This document shows positions 1 through 8,731 of a DNA stretch of 42,308 nucleotides, piece by piece. Made by a program: the position numbers and the translations under genes. The stretch is taken from contig CAZCTM010000018.1 of the NCBI GenBank assembly GCA_964501925.1, positions 1 to 42,308 on the forward strand. The letters run 5' to 3'. The stretch is from CAYLYU01 sp964501925 (lineage in GTDB: Bacteria; Pseudomonadota; Zetaproteobacteria; Mariprofundales; Mariprofundaceae). Below the pieces are notes generated by a model. That model was not told where the DNA came from and did not search any database. It worked only from the letters and a program-made list of their open reading frames with translations. Position 1 is the first letter of the stretch, and every line of letters begins with the position of its first letter.

Positions 1-43
1 CCAATGCGGACAACTCTTGTGCTTTAAAACCGGACAGGTCTAT

Positions 44-75
44 TTGTTGCTAACATTGAGCATCAATATCATTGA
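44..75 (+). promoter_or_regulatory. candidate sigma70 promoter with overlapping palindrome
   Basis: TTGTTG (44-49) and TATCAT (67-72) are separated by 17 bases. The -10 matches the consensus at five of six positions; the -35 is weak. A palindrome, TCAAT-ATC-ATTGA (63-75), sits over the -10 box, where a repressor could block RNA polymerase. A start near base 79 would leave a leader of about 36 bases before the first gene. This is inference from pattern only. Confidence 0.35.
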
Positions 76-114
76 CTTTTTTTCTCTTCCATTTCACGAT
101 CGGCACCGAAAACT

Positions 115-1518
115 ATGATGTCTTTCTCACTTGAATCACTGAACATCTCTGGCAAGGAAGTGCTTCCTCTCGTGGAAGGCGGCAAGGGTATCGCCATCTC
201 CAATGGCCTTAGCTCCGGGATGTGGGCGAAGGCAGGAGGTGTGGGGACCTTCTCCGCAGTATATGCGGACAAGCTGGATGAGAACGGCGAGATCATTCCA
301 CTGGTTTTCAAGGGAAAAAGCCGGCGTACCCGCCATGAGGAACTGATTGCCTACGCCATAGAAGGGGGTATCAGCCAGGCCAGGGTGGCCCACGAGGTTG
401 CAGGTGGTAATGGCCGTATTCACATGAATGTCCTCTGGGAAATGGCGTCATCCGAACGCGTTCTCCATGGCATTCTCGAGGAAACAAAGGGCCTGATTCA
501 TGGTGTCACATGCGGTGCCGGCATGCCCTTCCGTCTTGCACCTATCGCCGCCCAGTACAGGGTGTATTACTATCCCATCGTTTCTTCAGCCCGGGCCTTC
601 CGCGCCCTGTGGCTGCGTTCATACCGTAAATATCCGGAATGGCTTGGGGGGGTCGTCTACGAGGATCCATGGCGTGCCGGTGGCCATAACGGTCTCTCCA
701 ACACGGAGGACCCGAACAAGCCGGAAGATCCTTACCCCAGGGTGGCCGCCCTGCGAAAGACCATGAGGGAATATGGCCTGGCCAACACACCTATCTTCAT
801 GGCAGGGGGCGTCTGGTTTTTGCGTGAATGGACCGACTGGCTGAACAATCCGGAACTGGGACCCATCGCCTTCCAGTTTGGTACCCGTCCCCTGCTGACC
901 CGGGAAAGCCCCATCTCGGAGGCCTGGAAGAAGCGGTTGCTGAGCCTCAGGGAGGGAGACATTGTATTAAACAGGTTTTCGCCGACGGGCTTCTATTCCT
1001 CAGCCGTCTATAACAGCTTCATGCATGAACTCTATGAAAGATCCGACCGTGAAATCGCGTTTGTGAATCATCCGGCGGGTGAACACACCCATGAATTTGT
1101 CTTTGGTGTCCGCAACAAGAAGGTTTACGTGACCAAGGCCGATCTCAAGCGGGCGCGGGCCTGGCTGAGACTTGGTTACACCAAACCGCTTCCCACACCG
1201 GATTCCACGCTGGTCTTTGTCACTCCTGAGAAGGCCCGTGAGATACGCCAGGACCAGCTGGACTGCATGGGCTGCCTTTCCCAGTGCCTCTTCAGTAACT
1301 GGGCCACGAATGAACTGGGCACCACCGGCAAAAAAGCCGACCCGAGAAGTTACTGTATTCAGAAGACCCTGCAGGATATCGCACACGGTGCCGACCCGGA
1401 CAAGAACCTGATGTTTGCAGGTCATGCGGCCTATCGATTTGCCGAAGATCCATTTTATGCCAATGGCCATATTCCCACCGTGTGTGAACTTGTCGAGCGT
1501 TTGCAGACCGGGAATTGA
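115..1518 (+). CDS. nitronate monooxygenase-like flavoenzyme (NPD family)
   Basis: A 467-residue protein of the nitronate monooxygenase / 2-nitropropane dioxygenase TIM-barrel family, FMN enzymes that oxidise alkyl nitronates or act as NAD(P)H-dependent flavin oxidoreductases in the cytoplasm. Visible hallmarks are VTCGAGMP in the first half, GGHNG at 189-193 (the conserved flavin/active-site histidine region), a phosphate-binding AGGVW, and the QFGTRPLLT strand that matches the family's MGTRFL motif. It is about 100 residues longer than short-form enzymes; the extra part includes a C-terminal cysteine group, C384, C387, C391 and C414, spaced CX2CX3CX22C, which could hold a metal or Fe-S cluster. 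Two adjacent ATG codons open the frame (115 and 118) with no clear ribosome site. The gene stands alone, 70 bases before a PilZ protein. The substrate cannot be told from sequence. Confidence 0.8.
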   Translation: MMSFSLESLNISGKEVLPLVEGGKGIAISNGLSSGMWAKAGGVGTFSAVYADKLDENGEIIPLVFKGKSRRTRHEELIAYAIEGGISQARVAHEVAGGNGRIHMNVLWEMASSERVLHGILEETKGLIHGVTCGAGMPFRLAPIAAQYRVYYYPIVSSARAFRALWLRSYRKYPEWLGGVVYEDPWRAGGHNGLSNTEDPNKPEDPYPRVAALRKTMREYGLANTPIFMAGGVWFLREWTDWLNNPELGPIAFQFGTRPLLTRESPISEAWKKRLLSLREGDIVLNRFSPTGFYSSAVYNSFMHELYERSDREIAFVNHPAGEHTHEFVFGVRNKKVYVTKADLKRARAWLRLGYTKPLPTPDSTLVFVTPEKAREIRQDQLDCMGCLSQCLFSNWATNELGTTGKKADPRSYCIQKTLQDIAHGADPDKNLMFAGHAAYRFAEDPFYANGHIPTVCELVERLQTGN

Positions 1519-1588
1519 TCCGTTCCCTTGTGCCTTATCAGCAGTCTGTAATCCAATTCAATAAACATCGTAGGATGAACGGGTTCCC

Positions 1589-3193
1589 ATGAAGCCTGAC
1601 CATCGAGGCCTACCGTCATCCGTCTATCTGGAGCTGGAAACCGACCTCAGGCTTCACACCCATTATCCTGAGCTGGGCAAGGCCGAATTGCTCACCGATG
1701 CCATCACTCTTCCTTTTATCGATCTTGAAAAGCGGCTCGATCAGCATCGAACCAGACGATCCGCCACAGAAGCAGAAAAACTTCGCCACGGTATCAAGGC
1801 CTATCTGTCCCGTCTTAACGCCAATCCCCTGCTGCCGCTCCAGTTTCGCCTCAAGGTTCTGCAAAGGCTCGAGCATGAGCTCGACCTGTTTGATTCGCAC
1901 ACCACGGCCGCCGTCCTCAACGCCTATAAAATAGCGGTGGAAATGCTTCAGAAGGCCGCCCGAACCAAACCGGAATATTATCTTGACCTGCTGAATGTCG
2001 TGGCCACTGCCATTGAACTGGCGGTAAAGCTGCTCCGACATGATCTTGAGTCCTATCAACCGCCTGCGATCATCACCATTCGGCAGACATTCAGCCTGGC
2101 CCGCCTGGGTCTTGGTGTGCTTCCCGCATTGCCAGAAGGCCTGGGAGATGCCTCTTCCCGCCTGCAGAGGGCTGTCTCGCTCCACGAACTGGTGAGAGCA
2201 CTGAATTTCTTCCGCAGACCCGTGACCGAGCAGAGAAAGATATGGAGTCTGCTGGAGGAACATGCGAATGTGCTGCGACCAAGTCTGTGTCCGCGTCGCA
2301 AGCCTCTCCCTTCATTGTCAGGCAAGGCGTTTCTCGTAAGCCGACTTTCTCATCCCAACGAGGCACCGAAGATGACATCCCGTCTGCCAGAGATATTTTC
2401 CAGCGATTCGATCGTCATCCCCATGGATGCCTTCCTCAGAAGGCTGACCCATGGAGTCAGGAAGGCCAAGCACCTGCTTGACAACCCTGAACTCCAGAAA
2501 ACGGACATGCATACAGATGAGAAACTTCAGCTTATTATCATGGGCAGTCATGCCATTCTGGATGATTTGAGCATCAAGAAGCGGGCCAGACGATACAGGT
2601 ATCGAGAAACCAGGGTTTATCTCGAATGGAACCTGCAGAGAGAATTTGCCGAAATGAGGAATGCCATGTCACCGAGCAGCTATGCGTTTGCGCCCTTTGA
2701 GTGGTCCGTCGAAGATGCGTGGTGGATCACTGACATCAGCAAAACCGGGGTTGGTCTGGAAAGAACCTCCTCAAGGAAAATGGAAAACATCATAGGCGCC
2801 ATGGTTGCCCTGAGATGGCCGCAACATAAGGGGGAGCCGAAACTGGGATTCATCCGCTGGTTTAAGGAGCCCAAGGTGGGGGAACAGCGCCTTGGGATTG
2901 AATTTCTTCGGGGAAACTACCGGCCATTGAAGGCCAGCCTGATTGGCAGCGATATCGGTATCATGCAGGATGTCCCCTCCTGGTATGTGGTAGCTGAGCA
3001 GGCAGCTGATTCGCTGCGTGTTTTCTCGCCGGAGAAAGACATTTTTGCAGGTATGGTACTGAACCTCTCTGACTCGGACCAGGAACATCTCTACAAGGTT
3101 ACGCATGTCATCCAGACAGGTCCGAACTATGCTTTTTTCCTCGCCGATCGTCTGCGCGAAAAACCGGAGATCGTCAGGCAACAAACATCATGA
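1589..3193 (+). CDS. large PilZ-domain-like protein, function unknown
   Basis: A 534-residue soluble protein with no signal peptide or membrane segment. The first 300 or so residues are mostly helical with many leucines and charged residues, and I recognise no family there. The last 200 residues resemble a PilZ domain: a basic stretch rich in arginine around residues 329-342, then DISKTG at 382-387, which fits the D/NxSxxG signature of c-di-GMP-binding PilZ domains, followed by beta-rich sequence. The arginine cluster lies about 45 residues before DxSxxG, farther than usual, so c-di-GMP binding is not certain. The gene is followed after 13 bases by the phosphomannomutase gene, so the two are probably cotranscribed. 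A c-di-GMP effector tied to exopolysaccharide or surface behaviour is an inference from this pairing. Confidence 0.7.
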   Translation: MKPDHRGLPSSVYLELETDLRLHTHYPELGKAELLTDAITLPFIDLEKRLDQHRTRRSATEAEKLRHGIKAYLSRLNANPLLPLQFRLKVLQRLEHELDLFDSHTTAAVLNAYKIAVEMLQKAARTKPEYYLDLLNVVATAIELAVKLLRHDLESYQPPAIITIRQTFSLARLGLGVLPALPEGLGDASSRLQRAVSLHELVRALNFFRRPVTEQRKIWSLLEEHANVLRPSLCPRRKPLPSLSGKAFLVSRLSHPNEAPKMTSRLPEIFSSDSIVIPMDAFLRRLTHGVRKAKHLLDNPELQKTDMHTDEKLQLIIMGSHAILDDLSIKKRARRYRYRETRVYLEWNLQREFAEMRNAMSPSSYAFAPFEWSVEDAWWITDISKTGVGLERTSSRKMENIIGAMVALRWPQHKGEPKLGFIRWFKEPKVGEQRLGIEFLRGNYRPLKASLIGSDIGIMQDVPSWYVVAEQAADSLRVFSPEKDIFAGMVLNLSDSDQEHLYKVTHVIQTGPNYAFFLADRLREKPEIVRQQTS

Positions 3194-3206
3194 TGAGGAG
3201 GGAATA

Positions 3207-4565
3207 GTGCTTCCGCTTCCGAACCATGTGTTCCGCGAATATGACATTCGCGGCATCTTTGGCAAGGAGATCAGCCTGGATTTTGCATACAGACTGGGGC
3301 TTGCCTACGCCTTTTTTCTCAAGGATGCCAGCAAGGGACCCGTCGTCGTCGGCCGGGATGTCAGGATCTCGGGACCAGATCTTCAAGCCGCCCTTGTCAG
3401 GGGACTGGTTACCGGTGGTTGCAACGTCGTGGATATTGGCATGGTGCCGACACCCCTTGCCTATTTTGCCGTGCATCAACTCGGGGCATCCGGCTGCATA
3501 GTGATTACCGGCAGCCACAATCCGCCTGACTACAACGGATTCAAGATGATGCGCGGTCTGGACTCGCTGCATGGGGAAGATATTCGAACCCTCCGGCGCA
3601 TCATGCAGCAGAAACTCCCTCCATCCGCCACGACCGGTCAGATTCGGCATCTGGACACAATCACCACGTATGAAGATTTCGTGCAGCGGGATATCTTTCT
3701 TGCGCGTCCCTTAAAGGTTGTCATCGACGCGGGAAACGGGGCGGCAGGTCCGGTGGCCTGGCCCATATACCAGAGGCTTGGCTGTGAGGTGACTAAACTT
3801 TACTGCGAACCGGATGGCCACTTTCCCAATCATCACCCTGATCCAACCGTTGTGGAAAACCTGAATGATCTAAGCAGGACCGTGCGAAAACAGGGCGCCG
3901 ATCTGGGCATTGCCTTTGACGGCGATGGCGACCGCATTGGTGTGGTGGATGAGAAAGGGGCGGTGATATGGGGTGACATGCTCCTTCTTCTTCTCTCCCG
4001 TTACCTTCTGAAGGAGCATCCCGGTGCCACCATCATCTCCGAGGTCAAGTGTTCGCAACACATGTACGACGATATCGCAGCTCACGGGGGCAATGCCATC
4101 ATGTGGCGTACCGGCCACTCCCCGATCAAGGCCAAGATGAAGGAAACTGGAGCACTTCTGGCCGGTGAAATGAGCGGCCATATCTTTTTTGCCGACCGCT
4201 ATTTTGGTCACGATGATGCCATCTATGCCGGCGCCCGCCTGCTGGAGGTGATTGCAGATCAGAACCAGCCAGTTTCCAGGATATTTGAAGACCTTCCCCA
4301 AACCATTACCACACCGGAAATCAGGGTTGACTGTCCCGACCAGAAGAAATTCGATGTCATCGAGGAGGCCAAGGCCCATTTTGGCTCGCTTGGTTATGAG
4401 ATCATCGATATCGATGGCATGCGGCTTAAATTCAGGGATGGCTGGGCGCTCTTGCGCGCATCCAACACCCAGCCCTCGCTTGTTCTGCGCTTTGAAGCAC
4501 CCAATGAAACCCGCCTGAATGAAATGAGAAACATGCTGGAAGACTGGCTGAAGGAGCGACTGTGA
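3207..4565 (+). CDS. algC: phosphomannomutase/phosphoglucomutase
   Basis: Interconverts the 6-phosphate and 1-phosphate of mannose or glucose in the cytoplasm, feeding GDP-mannose, UDP-glucose and rhamnose precursors for LPS and exopolysaccharide. The 452-residue length matches the AlgC/ManB family. All four active-site loops are present: the phosphoserine loop TGSHNP (Ser103), the magnesium loop FDGDGDR (237-243), the sugar-binding GEMSGH (320-325) and the phosphate-binding RASNTQP (417-423). The open frame extends to 3105, inside the PilZ gene, but I place the start at GTG 3207 because a strong AGGAGG lies at 3196-3201 and the family begins at the following LPxxVFREYDIRG. It ends 5 bases from the convergent recG stop with no obvious terminator between. 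In this genome it may supply the polysaccharide cluster at the far end of the window. Confidence 0.93.
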   Translation: MLPLPNHVFREYDIRGIFGKEISLDFAYRLGLAYAFFLKDASKGPVVVGRDVRISGPDLQAALVRGLVTGGCNVVDIGMVPTPLAYFAVHQLGASGCIVITGSHNPPDYNGFKMMRGLDSLHGEDIRTLRRIMQQKLPPSATTGQIRHLDTITTYEDFVQRDIFLARPLKVVIDAGNGAAGPVAWPIYQRLGCEVTKLYCEPDGHFPNHHPDPTVVENLNDLSRTVRKQGADLGIAFDGDGDRIGVVDEKGAVIWGDMLLLLLSRYLLKEHPGATIISEVKCSQHMYDDIAAHGGNAIMWRTGHSPIKAKMKETGALLAGEMSGHIFFADRYFGHDDAIYAGARLLEVIADQNQPVSRIFEDLPQTITTPEIRVDCPDQKKFDVIEEAKAHFGSLGYEIIDIDGMRLKFRDGWALLRASNTQPSLVLRFEAPNETRLNEMRNMLEDWLKERL

Positions 4566-4570
4566 CCGGC

Positions 4571-6577
4571 CTAGTCCACGCCCTCTGATGACCATCGCCA
4601 GAACCGGAGCATGGCGTCAGTGGGCTGGAAACAGGGTAGATGTTTGTACCAGTGGCGGATCAATTCTGCATCCCGGGCCAGATCCAGCAACCTGAATCCG
4701 GCATCCCCGCTTTGACGGGTGCCCACAGCATCACCCGAGCCACGCAATTTAAGGTCAAGCTCGGCCAGGCTGAGGCCATCGTGCATGGAACACATGATCT
4801 TCAGACGCTGAACGGCGGCCTGAGAGGCGGCTTCGCTGGGTAGCAATACACAATACCCCTGGCTGGTATTGCGCCCCACCCTTCCACGCAGCTGATGCAG
4901 CTGGGCCAGGCCATAGCGATCCGCCTGCTCGATGACAATGAGGTTCGCCTCAGGCACATCCACACCCACCTCAACCACCGTGGTGGAAACCAGAATTCTG
5001 CATTTGCCGCCGGCAAATGCCTGGAGAACCTGCTTCTTCTCCCTGCCGGACATGCGTCCGTGCAGCGCACACACGCCGGCCTGAGGAAATTTTCTCTCCA
5101 GAAACTTGCTACGCTGCTCAACTGACACGCCGTCTTCATCCTCATCGATGCGCGGCACAATCCAGTAAATTCGACCCTGCCGGTCCAGAATACGCTGCAT
5201 GCCGTCGGCCAGCTTCGCTATCGCCCTGGGCGAGATGACCGATGTTTTCACCGGCTTGCGGCCCGGCGGCAAGCCCCGCATCAGACTCAGATCCATATCG
5301 CCATACAGGGCCAGGGCCAGCGAGCGTGGAATCGGGGTCGCCGTCATGGCCAGAAGATGAACGGACTCTCCGCGCTCGGAAAGCTCCCAGCGTTGGCGCA
5401 CACCAAAGCGGTGCTGCTCATCAACCACAGCAAGTCCGAGACTGGTAAAACGCACATCCCGTGAAATCAGGGCATGCGTACCAACAACCACCTTGATACC
5501 GCCAGTGGATAGACCGTCCAGTATCCTTTTCCTTGCGGATGCACTCATGCCACCGTGCAGCAGATGCACCTTGATCCCAAGGGGGCGGAAAAGCCCGTTG
5601 AGGCTTTCTGCGTGTTGTGCAGCCAGCACCTCGGTGGGCGCCATCATCGCGCTCTGGATGCCATTTTCGCTGGCTGCAAGCATGCAAAGTGCCGCAATCC
5701 ACGTCTTTCCTGAACCTACGTCTCCCTGCAAAAGCCGGTGCATGCGATAACCGCTGGCAAGATCCTTCTGGATTTCCAGCCACACCTCCTCCTGAGCAGG
5801 CGTCAAAGGGTATGGAAGAGAACGGATAAAACGCTGAACCAGCGACCCGGCAGGCAATGGCCGGGCCGGGACCCTGGCATTTCTCTTTTTTTGTCGGATA
5901 AGGTGCAAATAGGGAAGCAACTCCTCCAGCTGGAGACGTTCAAAGGCCAGCCTCATGGCCGTGCCTGACGGCCCCTCATCCAGAGGCTGATGCAGGGCCT
6001 GCAGGGCGTCTCTCAGCCGGGGATGGGATGACAGACAAGGATCCAGGGGGCTCCCCGCTTCGGCAGGCAGGCATTGCATGGCCTTCTGGATCAGGCCATG
6101 CAGACGACGGTCGCCCAGACCGGCCAGTGCAGCGTATCTGGCCCGCCAACCACGCTGGTGCAATTCAATCGGCATCCAGTGAGGATGGAGCATTTGCCAT
6201 ACCCCTCTCCCAAACCGGGGGGTTCCCCGTATGGCAAGCCATCTTCCGGGTTTCAGCCGGGCATCACGCAACAGGAATCTTGAATGGAAGAACAGCAATT
6301 GGAGCCTGTCACCGTTCTCGTCCGCCAGATGGACAAGGATCTGCTGTCTCCTGCCAGAACCACGAGCCTCCAAGTCTGTCACCCTTGCCGCTGTCCGGAC
6401 TTCAACCCCCTCCTGAAACCTGCTGACCGGGATGATCACGCGATCATCCACATAGGCCTTGGGCAAATGCAGCAACAGATCTCCCAGGCGCAGGATCCCT
6501 CTGGCGGCCAGGCGCCTTTCCAGGGCTGGACCGATACCCGGGAGCATGGATACAGGCTGCAGCATGGCTTGATACAT
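4571..6577 (-). CDS. recG: ATP-dependent DNA helicase RecG
   Basis: Branched-DNA translocase that regresses stalled replication forks and processes Holliday junctions. The N-terminal wedge/OB domain starts with a helix-hairpin-like LPGIGPALERRL; the helicase core carries Walker A GDVGSGKT about residue 285, the DEQH box VVDEQHRFG about residue 385, MTATPIPRS and the motif VI arginine stretch QLRGRVGR about residue 565, and ends with a typical RecG tail. Length (668 residues from the ATG at 6577) fits the family. The frame stays open to a TTG at 6616, but neither start has a good ribosome site, so the exact N-terminus is uncertain. The gene is divergent from citramalate synthase and convergent with algC. 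Confidence 0.95.
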   Translation of the reverse strand: MYQAMLQPVSMLPGIGPALERRLAARGILRLGDLLLHLPKAYVDDRVIIPVSRFQEGVEVRTAARVTDLEARGSGRRQQILVHLADENGDRLQLLFFHSRFLLRDARLKPGRWLAIRGTPRFGRGVWQMLHPHWMPIELHQRGWRARYAALAGLGDRRLHGLIQKAMQCLPAEAGSPLDPCLSSHPRLRDALQALHQPLDEGPSGTAMRLAFERLQLEELLPYLHLIRQKKRNARVPARPLPAGSLVQRFIRSLPYPLTPAQEEVWLEIQKDLASGYRMHRLLQGDVGSGKTWIAALCMLAASENGIQSAMMAPTEVLAAQHAESLNGLFRPLGIKVHLLHGGMSASARKRILDGLSTGGIKVVVGTHALISRDVRFTSLGLAVVDEQHRFGVRQRWELSERGESVHLLAMTATPIPRSLALALYGDMDLSLMRGLPPGRKPVKTSVISPRAIAKLADGMQRILDRQGRIYWIVPRIDEDEDGVSVEQRSKFLERKFPQAGVCALHGRMSGREKKQVLQAFAGGKCRILVSTTVVEVGVDVPEANLIVIEQADRYGLAQLHQLRGRVGRNTSQGYCVLLPSEAASQAAVQRLKIMCSMHDGLSLAELDLKLRGSGDAVGTRQSGDAGFRLLDLARDAELIRHWYKHLPCFQPTDAMLRFWRWSSEGVD

Positions 6578-6671
6578 GGAAACAGGCTGGCCAAAAACAT
6601 CTTCCCCGACAAGCAACCCACTGTACCCGTATCCGGATTTCGGGCAGCCTTAACCTTGTGGAGATTGGTAT

Positions 6672-8294
6672 ATGAGCGCAGTTAAAGAGAAACGGAGGAT
6701 TCTCACCTTCGACACCACCCTGCGGGATGGTGCACAGACAGCAGGCATCAATTTCTCTGCTGAAGACAAGTACAGGATCGCCCATCGCCTTGCCGAATTT
6801 GGCATCGATTACATCGAGGGAGGCTGGCCAGGTGCCAGTCCCAAGGATGATCGTTTTTTTGAGCTGATGCGGAATCGATCCTGGTCGCACAGTCAGCTCG
6901 TGGCCTTTGGTTCCACAGCCCGTCCCGGGCATCATGCCCGCCATGACAAGGGCCTGGCGAGGCTGATCAGCTCGGGGGCGGATGCGGCATGCATCTTTGG
7001 CAAGAGCTGGGATATGCATGTCACCAAGGCCCTGGAAATCAGCCTTGAAGAGAACCTGACACTGATTCATGAGTCCGTTCAGGAACTGAAGAAGCATTTT
7101 CCGCTTGTCTTCTTTGATGCCGAACATTTCTTTGATGGCTTTAATGCGGATCCTGACTACGCCATGAAGGTTCTTGAGGCAGCATCGTCAGCCAAGGCCG
7201 ATTCGCTGGTTCTGTGTGATACAAACGGGGGGAACATCCCTTACCGGATCGCGGAAGTGGTTTCAGAGGTCATAAAGCGGTTTCCGGGAATCACCATCGG
7301 CATCCATGCCCACAATGACTGCGAGCTCGCCGTGGCAAATACGATTGCCGCAGCCCGTGTTGGCGCCAACCTGGTACAGGGAACCATTAACGGTATCGGG
7401 GAACGATGCGGCAATGCCAATCTCGTGTCCGTCATCCCCAATCTCCAGCTGAAGATGGGAATGGACTGCGGCATCAGTGCCGAAAGGTTAAGGGAACTGA
7501 AGAATCTCTCCAACTTTGTCAATGAAATGGCGAACCGGCTTCCCTGGAGGCATCAGCCCTATGTCGGGCAGCACGCCTTTGCCCACAAGGGAGGCATCCA
7601 TGTATCAGCCATTCGCAAGGCCTCTGAACTGTACGAGCACATCCCTCCCGAGGTGGTCGGAAATGTCCAGCGGGTGGTGGTATCCGATCAGGCGGGCCGA
7701 AGCAATGTCATTTTCAAGACGGCAGAAACCGCACTGGGGGAGAAACTCGACCCCAACGATCCTGCAGTGGCTGCCATTGTGGCCCATGTCAAGGAACTGG
7801 AGAACATGGGCTATGCCTTCGACGGGGCCGAAGGAAGCTTCCACCTGTTGTTCCTGAAGGCGTTGAAGCGGTTCAGGCACTATTTTGAACTGGAAGGTTT
7901 CCGGGTGATCGATGTCAAGCATGGTCACGAAGGAAAGCCGCAGGCCGAGGCCACGGTGATGGTTACGGTGGGGGACAAATTTGCCCACACCGCCTCTCTG
8001 GGCAATGGACCTGTCAATGCCATTGATCGCGCCCTGCGTGCGGCACTCCTGGATTTCTATCCCTCCCTGAAGGATTTGCGTCTCATCGATTACAAGGTTC
8101 GGGTCCTGTCAACGTCCAAGGCGACGGAGGCCGCTGTCCGTGTTCTGATCGAATCCACCGACGGAAAGCGGAAATGGGGAACGGTTGGTGTGTCCGCCAA
8201 CATCATCGATGCCAGTTACCAGGCGCTGGTTGACGCCATCGAATACAAACTGACGCTGGACAAGGTGCCTCCGCCTGAAAACAATTCAAGTTGA
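6672..8294 (+). CDS. cimA: (R)-citramalate synthase
   Basis: Condenses pyruvate with acetyl-CoA to citramalate, the first step of the threonine-independent route to 2-oxobutyrate and isoleucine. The 540-residue protein has the HMGL/IPMS TIM barrel with the signature DTTLRDG (14-20), metal-binding histidines H212 and H214 in GIHAHND, and the loop INGIGERCGNANL around 239-251. A C-terminal LeuA-type regulatory domain runs from about residue 390 to 530. The early sequence FDTTLRDGAQTAG and the length fit the CimA group that is set apart from 2-isopropylmalate synthase and homocitrate synthase, as in Geobacter-type enzymes. The ATG has a GGAG just upstream. It stands next to rpmB with 51 bases between, and no leu or ilv gene adjoins. 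The choice of CimA over IPMS is firm on family features but substrate is inferred. Confidence 0.9.
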   Translation: MSAVKEKRRILTFDTTLRDGAQTAGINFSAEDKYRIAHRLAEFGIDYIEGGWPGASPKDDRFFELMRNRSWSHSQLVAFGSTARPGHHARHDKGLARLISSGADAACIFGKSWDMHVTKALEISLEENLTLIHESVQELKKHFPLVFFDAEHFFDGFNADPDYAMKVLEAASSAKADSLVLCDTNGGNIPYRIAEVVSEVIKRFPGITIGIHAHNDCELAVANTIAAARVGANLVQGTINGIGERCGNANLVSVIPNLQLKMGMDCGISAERLRELKNLSNFVNEMANRLPWRHQPYVGQHAFAHKGGIHVSAIRKASELYEHIPPEVVGNVQRVVVSDQAGRSNVIFKTAETALGEKLDPNDPAVAAIVAHVKELENMGYAFDGAEGSFHLLFLKALKRFRHYFELEGFRVIDVKHGHEGKPQAEATVMVTVGDKFAHTASLGNGPVNAIDRALRAALLDFYPSLKDLRLIDYKVRVLSTSKATEAAVRVLIESTDGKRKWGTVGVSANIIDASYQALVDAIEYKLTLDKVPPPENNSS

Positions 8295-8319
8295 GTTTTC
8301 ATCTTTATTCCCCTAAAGT
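8291..8319 (+). promoter_or_regulatory. candidate sigma70 promoter for rpmB
   Basis: TTGAGT (8291-8296) and TAAAGT (8314-8319) stand 17 bases apart, each matching four of six consensus positions. They overlap the cimA stop codon and would give a leader of roughly 20 bases ending in the strong ribosome site AAGGAGG (8333-8339). A ribosomal protein gene with its own terminator is expected to have its own promoter; the exact boxes are a guess. Confidence 0.35.
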
Positions 8320-8345
8320 GCGCCCCCTTTTCAAGGAGGTTTGAC

Positions 8346-8537
8346 ATGGCCAGACGTTGTGACATCTGTGGTAAGGGACCGATGAGCGGTAACCATATCA
8401 GCCACGCCCACAACCTTAGCAAGCGTCGCTTTCTTCCTAATCTGCACAGGGTGCGTGCCAGGATTGCCGGCAACGTACGCTCCATTCGGGTCTGCACAAG
8501 CTGCCTGCGCTCCGGCAAGGTGATCAAGGCCGCCTAG
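8346..8537 (+). CDS. rpmB: 50S ribosomal protein L28, zinc-binding form
   Basis: A 63-residue large-subunit ribosomal protein. The sequence begins with RRCDIC and contains SGNHISHAHN and RRFLPNL, the L28 core that contacts 23S rRNA. Two CxxC pairs, C5/C8 and C50/C53, make a zinc ribbon, so this is the C+ form; the L28 of familiar gammaproteobacteria lacks these cysteines. A very strong AAGGAGG lies 6 bases before the ATG. rpmG (L33), the usual partner downstream in many proteobacteria, is missing here; an intrinsic terminator follows at once. Confidence 0.95.
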   Translation: MARRCDICGKGPMSGNHISHAHNLSKRRFLPNLHRVRARIAGNVRSIRVCTSCLRSGKVIKAA

Positions 8538-8557
8538 GCAACAATCATCCGAATGAG

Positions 8558-8582
8558 AAGGCGGTCATGTACCGCCTTTTTT
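8558..8582 (+). terminator. intrinsic terminator after rpmB
   Basis: An 8-base-pair stem, AAGGCGGT (8558-8565) with ACCGCCTT (8571-8578), closes a 5-base loop and runs into a T tract (8577-8582). It lies 20 bases past the rpmB stop and should end the transcript there. Confidence 0.85.
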
Positions 8583-8716
8583 ATTGCCCGCTCTCCCCGA
8601 CATTCAAAAGAAATATCAAGGTGCCTCCTCCAAAGAAGTTTAGATATCCGGGATCATAATCAGAAACATTCCCTTCCGTTATAAAGGTCATACCAAAGTT
8701 GTATTTACACATGGAG

Positions 8717-8731
8717 TGATAATCAATATCA
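8717..8731 (+). promoter_or_regulatory. Fur-box-like operator
   Basis: The 15 bases TGATAAT-C-AATATCA match the 7-1-7 Fur consensus TGATAAT-N-ATTATCA with one mismatch among the 14 fixed positions. The site is 35 bases before the ATG of the di-haem peroxidase gene, and its GATAAT could also serve as a -10 box. The whole leader from 8583 to 8766 is visibly richer in A and T than the flanks and holds no convincing gene. Fur would be expected to shut the gene when iron is plentiful; this regulation is inferred from the site alone. Confidence 0.5.
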
